From IMG/VR virus record IMGVR_UViG_3300007276_000092, positions 1 through 42,815 of that record: 42,815 bases of DNA; one strand, 5' to 3'. Positions 39,003-42,815 of this stretch are shown in pieces. Below the pieces are notes generated by a model that was given only the letters and a program-made list of their open reading frames with translations, did no database searches and was not told where the DNA came from. This stretch comes from a virus. Position 1 is the first letter of the stretch. Every line of letters begins with the position of its first letter. Both the position numbers and the translations under genes were made by a program.

Positions 39003-39032
39003 AAAGGGCAGTGTAAAAGCTGCCCTTTTTTT
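39003..39032 (+). terminator. Terminator after ssb
   Basis: AAAGGGCAG pairs with CTGCCCTTT (9 bp, loop of 8) and is followed by seven T in all. It separates ssb from primase. Confidence 0.85.
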
Positions 39033-39049
39033 ATTTAAATTCGCAGACT

Positions 39050-40045
39050 ATGCTCAAAATTAGAAAACAAAACGATAGGCTGCATACAGATACTATATTA
39101 CAAAAAATTAGTGAATATGATATTTTTAAATATTATTGTCCTAATTTTAAATCTTTAAATGTAAAATTCTGTAGTGACTTACGTAAAGATTCTAGACCGT
39201 CTGTGTCTATAGGAGTTTGGAATAATAAATTATTATACAAAGATTTTGGCTACCCTGATCACACTTTTAATTGTTTTTCATATGTACAACAAAAGTTTAA
39301 TTGTGATTTTTATGCTGCCCTTCGTATTATAGATTGTGACTTTAATTTAGGTTTAGCTAACCATAGTAGTGATGTAAAATTTACTATGGGTTATTTAGCT
39401 TATAAACAAAAACCATTAAAGTTAGTACAAAAGCAAACTATAATACAAAAGAGAAGAAGAAGGTGGAATAAAGATGATAAAAACTTTTGGAGTAAATATT
39501 TGATTAGTAAAGAAATATTACTTACATTTGGCGTCGAGCCTATAACTCATTATTGGATTAATGGTAATAGATTTACCTGTAAATCAATAACTTACGTTTA
39601 TAGATTCGGAAATAAATTCAAAATTTACGCACCCTATGAAGAAGAAAACAAATGGGCGAGCAATACAAACAAAGAAATCATCCAAGGATACAAACAACTT
39701 CCTGTTAAAGGGAATCTCTGTATTATTACATCGAGTCTCAAGGATGTTATGTGCTTGTTCGCAATGGGCATCCCCGCAATCGCCTTGCAATCAGAAATGC
39801 AAATGCCCAAAGAAGAAACAATCAAAGAACTTAAAGAAAGGTTCAAAAAGGTAGCATTGTTTTATGATAATGATTTTAACAACCCAAACAATCCAGGACA
39901 AACAATGGCAAAAAAGATCTGCGCAAAATATCGTTTAAATAATATTATCATACCTGATAATTATGAACTTAAGGATTTGTCTGACTATATTGCACACTTT
40001 AAATCTACTGGAGGGTTAAAAACTCTTATAGAAGTACAGATATGA
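39050..40045 (+). CDS. DNA primase (TOPRIM type)
   Basis: 331 residues. N-terminal part with CHC2-like zinc-site remnants (YYCPNF, VKFCSDLRKDSRPSVSIGVWN, then YKDFGYPDHTFNCFSYV), as in phage DnaG-type primases. The TOPRIM domain is at 222-300: LCIITSSLKDVMCL (the first Glu of TOPRIM is replaced by Ser-Ser), GIPAIALQSE, and LFYDNDFNNPNNPGQ (DxD at 273-275). It overlaps the phosphoesterase by 4 nt. Expected to make RNA primers with the DnaB-like helicase. The change of the first catalytic acid is worth note; similar variants occur in phage primases. Confidence 0.7.
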   Translation: MLKIRKQNDRLHTDTILQKISEYDIFKYYCPNFKSLNVKFCSDLRKDSRPSVSIGVWNNKLLYKDFGYPDHTFNCFSYVQQKFNCDFYAALRIIDCDFNLGLANHSSDVKFTMGYLAYKQKPLKLVQKQTIIQKRRRRWNKDDKNFWSKYLISKEILLTFGVEPITHYWINGNRFTCKSITYVYRFGNKFKIYAPYEEENKWASNTNKEIIQGYKQLPVKGNLCIITSSLKDVMCLFAMGIPAIALQSEMQMPKEETIKELKERFKKVALFYDNDFNNPNNPGQTMAKKICAKYRLNNIIIPDNYELKDLSDYIAHFKSTGGLKTLIEVQI

Positions 40046-41175
40046 ATAAAGAAGAAGTAAAAGAATTTTTAAAACAGAAACCAGGATACTTAAAAGAAGG
40101 AGCAGAGAGACTATCAGAAAAACTAGATTGTAGCGTTGAGACTTGTAGACATGCTTTGAAAGAAGCCAGGATAGAAGCAAAAGGGTCAGAAGCATTTGAC
40201 TTAGATAATGTAAACGCATCAGAGATCAGTGAGTTTAAAAAGTTTTTAAAAGAAAACCAAATAGACGAAGATGATGTTAAGTCTGTAAAGTTTTGGCAAA
40301 ATATGCAAGGAGATAATAGATTCTCTGTTGTAGTAAAAGGCGAAGACGATGTAGTTAAAAGAACTAAAGACGAGATAATATCTTTATTAGAATCATATAG
40401 TCCTAAAGTTGAGCAAGAATATAAAGCTGTAGAAGATGCTGTAGTGTACGAAATATCATTACCAGATATACATTACGGAAAATATACGGGTCAAACTCTT
40501 GATGAAGCGGAAGAGGAATATATGAAAGTTGTAAAAGACCTATTACATAAAGCAAAAGGATTAAATATAGAACGCATACTTTTACCTATTGGTAATGACG
40601 GTATGAACTCTGAAGGATATTCTAGAGCTACTACAAAAGGCACACCTCAACAAGATTCAGCAGAATGGCAAGAAACGTTTGTAGGTTATTGCAATCTTAT
40701 GATAAGAGCAATAAGCTATTTAGCTAGGACTGCACCTGTTGATGTTGTAGTGGTCCAAGGTAATCATGACTACGAAAGAATGTTTTATGCTGGCGAGTTT
40801 TTGCGAGCATTTTTTATAAATGATGATAGGGTTCTTGTAGACAATGGTTATGACTCAAGAAAGTACTATACTTATGGTACAAATTTGATTATGTTTACAC
40901 ACGGAGATAAAGAGAAACCAGCAGACATGCCTTTAATTATGGCTACAGAACAACCTTTACTATTTGCTAAAACAACATGTAGAGAAGTGCACTGTGGACA
41001 TATGCATAAAGAAATGGTAAATGAATATCGAGGTATTAAAGTTAGATTTATACCATCAATATGTGGTAACGACGCTTGGCATAAAATGATGGGTTATGAA
41101 GCTAAACGAACAGGTCAAGCACATATATGGAGCAAAACAAGAGGTTACGAGGGGTACTTACAAACAAACGTATGA
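40042..41175 (+). CDS. Calcineurin-like metallophosphoesterase
   Basis: 377 residues. A helical N-terminal part with an HTH-like segment (LKEGAERLSEKLDCSVETCRHAL) precedes the catalytic domain. Metal-binding motifs in order: PDIHYGK (D142, H144), GND (184-186), GNHDYER (240-246), HGDK (287-290) and GHMH (319-322). The layout matches the Mre11/SbcD-type or general MPP fold. In phages such proteins are nucleases or phosphatases linked to replication. The N-terminal HTH suggests it acts on DNA. It overlaps the primase and nuclease genes. Confidence 0.8.
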   Translation: MNKEEVKEFLKQKPGYLKEGAERLSEKLDCSVETCRHALKEARIEAKGSEAFDLDNVNASEISEFKKFLKENQIDEDDVKSVKFWQNMQGDNRFSVVVKGEDDVVKRTKDEIISLLESYSPKVEQEYKAVEDAVVYEISLPDIHYGKYTGQTLDEAEEEYMKVVKDLLHKAKGLNIERILLPIGNDGMNSEGYSRATTKGTPQQDSAEWQETFVGYCNLMIRAISYLARTAPVDVVVVQGNHDYERMFYAGEFLRAFFINDDRVLVDNGYDSRKYYTYGTNLIMFTHGDKEKPADMPLIMATEQPLLFAKTTCREVHCGHMHKEMVNEYRGIKVRFIPSICGNDAWHKMMGYEAKRTGQAHIWSKTRGYEGYLQTNV

Positions 41176-41609
41176 GACGAAAAGTAAAAGCAAATAAAAA
41201 AGTAAGAAATGCTACTAGTAAAGTATACAAAGGAATTAAGTTCAGGTCTAAGCTTGAACTTTTTACGTATAAAAAACTAGAAGAAGCTAGTATAAAAAGC
41301 TTATACGAAAAAAAGAAATACGTGTTACAAGAAGGATTTCACTATTCTCAACAATGCTATGAGCCACATAAAACCAAAGGATATGTAGACAATACATATA
41401 AAGTTAGAGATATTACATATACTCCTGACTTTGTAGATCCTAACGGTAAGTGGATTATAGAAGTAAAAGGTTTTGCAAATGATGTGTTTCCTGTAAAATG
41501 GAAGATGTTTAAAAATTATTTAATGCAGCTGGAAGACCCTCCAGTACTGTATTTACCTAAAAATCAGGGTCAGGTTTTAAAAACCATCGAACTTATCAAA
41601 GAGCTTTAA
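41172..41609 (+). CDS. PD-(D/E)XK nuclease
   Basis: 145 residues starting at ATG 41172-41174, an ATGA overlap with the stop of the phosphoesterase gene. An upstream in-frame ATG at 41127 would overlap by 49 nt and add a poor segment, so I reject it. Motif YTPDFVDPNGKWIIEVKG (catalytic Asp, then ExK) defines the PD-(D/E)XK fold, like DUF1064 or small Holliday-junction-type phage nucleases. Front is basic (RRKVKANKKVRNATSK) and suits DNA binding. Expected role: branch or ssDNA cutting in replication and packaging. The terminator downstream overlaps its stop codon. Confidence 0.75.
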   Translation: MRRKVKANKKVRNATSKVYKGIKFRSKLELFTYKKLEEASIKSLYEKKKYVLQEGFHYSQQCYEPHKTKGYVDNTYKVRDITYTPDFVDPNGKWIIEVKGFANDVFPVKWKMFKNYLMQLEDPPVLYLPKNQGQVLKTIELIKEL

Positions 41610-41623
41610 CGAGCTCTTTTTTT
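41598..41623 (+). terminator. Terminator overlapping the nuclease stop
   Basis: AAAGAGCT (41598-41605) pairs with AGCTCTTT (41612-41619) around TTAACG and is followed by four more T. The stop codon TAA (41607-41609) lies in the loop, so a translating ribosome reaching it could melt the hairpin. Confidence 0.8.
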
Positions 41624-41641
41624 ATTAACTAAATTTTAATT

Positions 41642-41866
41642 ATGAATTATGACCAGTGGAAAACTATGTCTGATAGAGATGACTCTACAGATATGGTAAG
41701 CCCTTGCTGTGGGGCAGAATACAGCGAGTACTCAAATTATATAGAATACATTTCTACAGATTTTATTTGTAGTGAGTGTAAAGATAGATTTGATGTACCT
41801 ATAGAAGACTATGAATATGCTGAAAGAAAAAAAGAAGATGCAGCAGAATTTAATAGAGATGAATAA
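41642..41866 (+). CDS. Small zinc-ribbon protein
   Basis: 74 residues. SPCCGAEYSEYSNY and FICSECKDRFD form two Cys pairs of a zinc ribbon (CxCG and CxxC type), followed by an acidic tail (YAERKKEDAAEFNRDE). No other motif. It lies after a terminator and about 30 nt before the GHKL gene. Function unknown; such mini-ribbons often interact with RNA polymerase or other proteins. Confidence 0.6.
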   Translation: MNYDQWKTMSDRDDSTDMVSPCCGAEYSEYSNYIEYISTDFICSECKDRFDVPIEDYEYAERKKEDAAEFNRDE

Positions 41867-41895
41867 ATGTTTAACAATACTTAAAAAATAATAAA

Positions 41896-42815
41896 ATGAG
41901 TATAAAAACTATTGACAAGCAGATCAAAGGATCTGAAGGCCTTGCTAAGAAAATTAACAAGGGAGCTGAAAAGATGGTATTTGACATCTTACAGTCTACA
42001 CAGTACTCTACACCTATTCCGTCTACAGTGCGTGAGTTGGCTACCAATGGTGCCGATGCGCAACGTGAAAAGGAGATGGCTATAGAGATACTTACAAACA
42101 AAGCTAAAGTAGAAGACTATTACATTGAACGCCACGGCGAGCAATATAATGATAGTAACTTTGATATTAGCTATTACAATCTAGATCATTTAGATACAGA
42201 AAACAACGACGTACTAATTACATACAAAGAGAATGAAGGAACAGGATACTGCGATGTAGTTACTATACAAGACTACGGTGTTGGTATTGGTGAACGCCGT
42301 TTGGAAGGTGTGCTTGAGCTTGGTTATTCAACTAAGCGTAACACAGCTGAGAACTTCGGTGCATTTGGTCTTGGTGCCAAGGTTGCATTGTCTACTGGTG
42401 TAGATTTTTACACTATAGAGACTGTACATAATGGTAAAAGATTCAAGATGAACTGTTACAACTACAAGACAGACTTTATTGTACCTGCATTTAATCCAGT
42501 AGCTGGTCAAGCTAACCCGCATGTTGTACTTAGCGATGGAACGAAAGTGCACTATGTACCTACTGATGCAAAAAATCAAACCTTAATATCGTTTGGGGTC
42601 AAAAAGCACAACAGACGAGATTACCGTGATGCGGTAGAAGAGCAGCTGATGTATATGCCTAACATTAAATTTAAGCGTATTGCAGAAGATGGGTATGAAA
42701 GAGAAGAAAACATTCATCCAAGAGTTATGCACAACTCTGACAACTTAATTATCTCTGATACATATCTGTTTAGTAAACCACACATTGTATTGACTAAGGA
42801 TGTAGGCGCACCAAC
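41896..42815 (+). CDS. GHKL ATPase, rIIA-like (truncated by window edge)
   Basis: 306 codons from the ATG at 41896-41898, running off the right edge. GHKL motifs: N-box RELATNGADAQ (E47, N51, D54), G1 DYGVGIG (126-132), G2 GAFGLGAKVAL (155-165), which form the Bergerat ATP-binding fold of Hsp90, MutL, histidine kinases and the phage T4 rIIA group. The layout after the motif, with TKVHYVPTDA, suggests the rIIA-like type, which protects phage from host exclusion or affects lysis timing. The C-terminal part, including any transducer domain, is outside the window. Confidence 0.7.
   Translation, partial: MSIKTIDKQIKGSEGLAKKINKGAEKMVFDILQSTQYSTPIPSTVRELATNGADAQREKEMAIEILTNKAKVEDYYIERHGEQYNDSNFDISYYNLDHLDTENNDVLITYKENEGTGYCDVVTIQDYGVGIGERRLEGVLELGYSTKRNTAENFGAFGLGAKVALSTGVDFYTIETVHNGKRFKMNCYNYKTDFIVPAFNPVAGQANPHVVLSDGTKVHYVPTDAKNQTLISFGVKKHNRRDYRDAVEEQLMYMPNIKFKRIAEDGYEREENIHPRVMHNSDNLIISDTYLFSKPHIVLTKDVGAP

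Noticed and set aside
41127-41171. Earlier start for the PD-(D/E)XK nuclease
   Set aside because: It would overlap the phosphoesterase by 49 nt and add a segment that mirrors the other frame. The ATGA overlap at 41172 is the typical coupling in this operon.
1-42815. Genetic code with TAG read as Gln
   Set aside because: Convincing genes end with TAG (for example ssb at 38982-38984 and the 78-residue gene at 27831-27833), so TAG acts as stop here. The HNH case is more simply a broken gene.
1-42815. CRISPR array, insertion sequence, integrase or other lysogeny genes
   Set aside because: No spaced repeats, transposase, integrase or CI-like repressor motifs were seen in the window. The HTH proteins alone do not show a temperate lifestyle.

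Overview
The window is a fragment of a tailed-phage genome that infects a member of the Bacteroidota, most likely a marine flavobacterium. Both ends cut through genes. The main evidence is: a complete packaging and head module (large terminase, portal, scaffold, major capsid, connector); a phage replication module (family A polymerase, DnaB-like helicase, TOPRIM primase, SSB, Sak4-like ATPase, nucleases); no Shine-Dalgarno motifs, with A-rich sequence before starts; promoter elements of the Bacteroidota type (TAnnTTTG); signal peptides ending A-F-[GS]-Q; and GCTDxxAxNYxxxAxxxDxSC cysteine motifs that are otherwise typical of secreted Bacteroidota proteins. Gene content and order (terminase-portal-large internal protein-scaffold-capsid-connector, an IHF-like protein, PolA, primase, metallophosphoesterase, PD-(D/E)XK nuclease) resemble crAss-like and related flavobacterial podoviruses, but that placement is an inference without a search.

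Layout. Positions 1-26912 are read on the minus strand. Going in transcription order (right to left) they encode a SET-domain protein and a GroES-like co-chaperonin, several small proteins including an IHF-like protein and a membrane-anchored ParB-like protein, terminase, portal, an 879-residue multi-domain virion enzyme, scaffold, major capsid, connector and further virion proteins, a 1555-residue cysteine-rich protein, a fibre-like protein, and finally a run of exported proteins (outer-membrane-barrel-like, thioredoxin-fold, LamG-like, GCTD-motif) together with a small membrane/coiled-coil protein. Positions 26900-28685 are a control region with few credible genes and much RNA structure. From 28685 to the end the plus strand encodes small early proteins (including a 52-residue lipoprotein), PolA, a free-standing DnaA domain IV, HTH proteins, an SF2 helicase, a DnaB-like helicase, a radical SAM enzyme, a Sak4-like ATPase, SSB, primase, phosphoesterase, nuclease, and a truncated GHKL ATPase.

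The most unusual part is the control region. It holds a complete type I hammerhead ribozyme (28607-28675) that would cut the early transcript 25 nt before the first gene of the replication operon. It also holds a hairpin-rich stretch of about 550 nt upstream of the ribozyme, a probable short RNA (about 27935-28013), a separate 235-nt RNA with its own promoter, a possible pseudoknot and a terminator (about 26906-27142), and the decayed remains of an HNH endonuclease gene. Early genes thus appear to be expressed from a leader processed by RNA self-cleavage, and late genes diverge from the other side of the same region.
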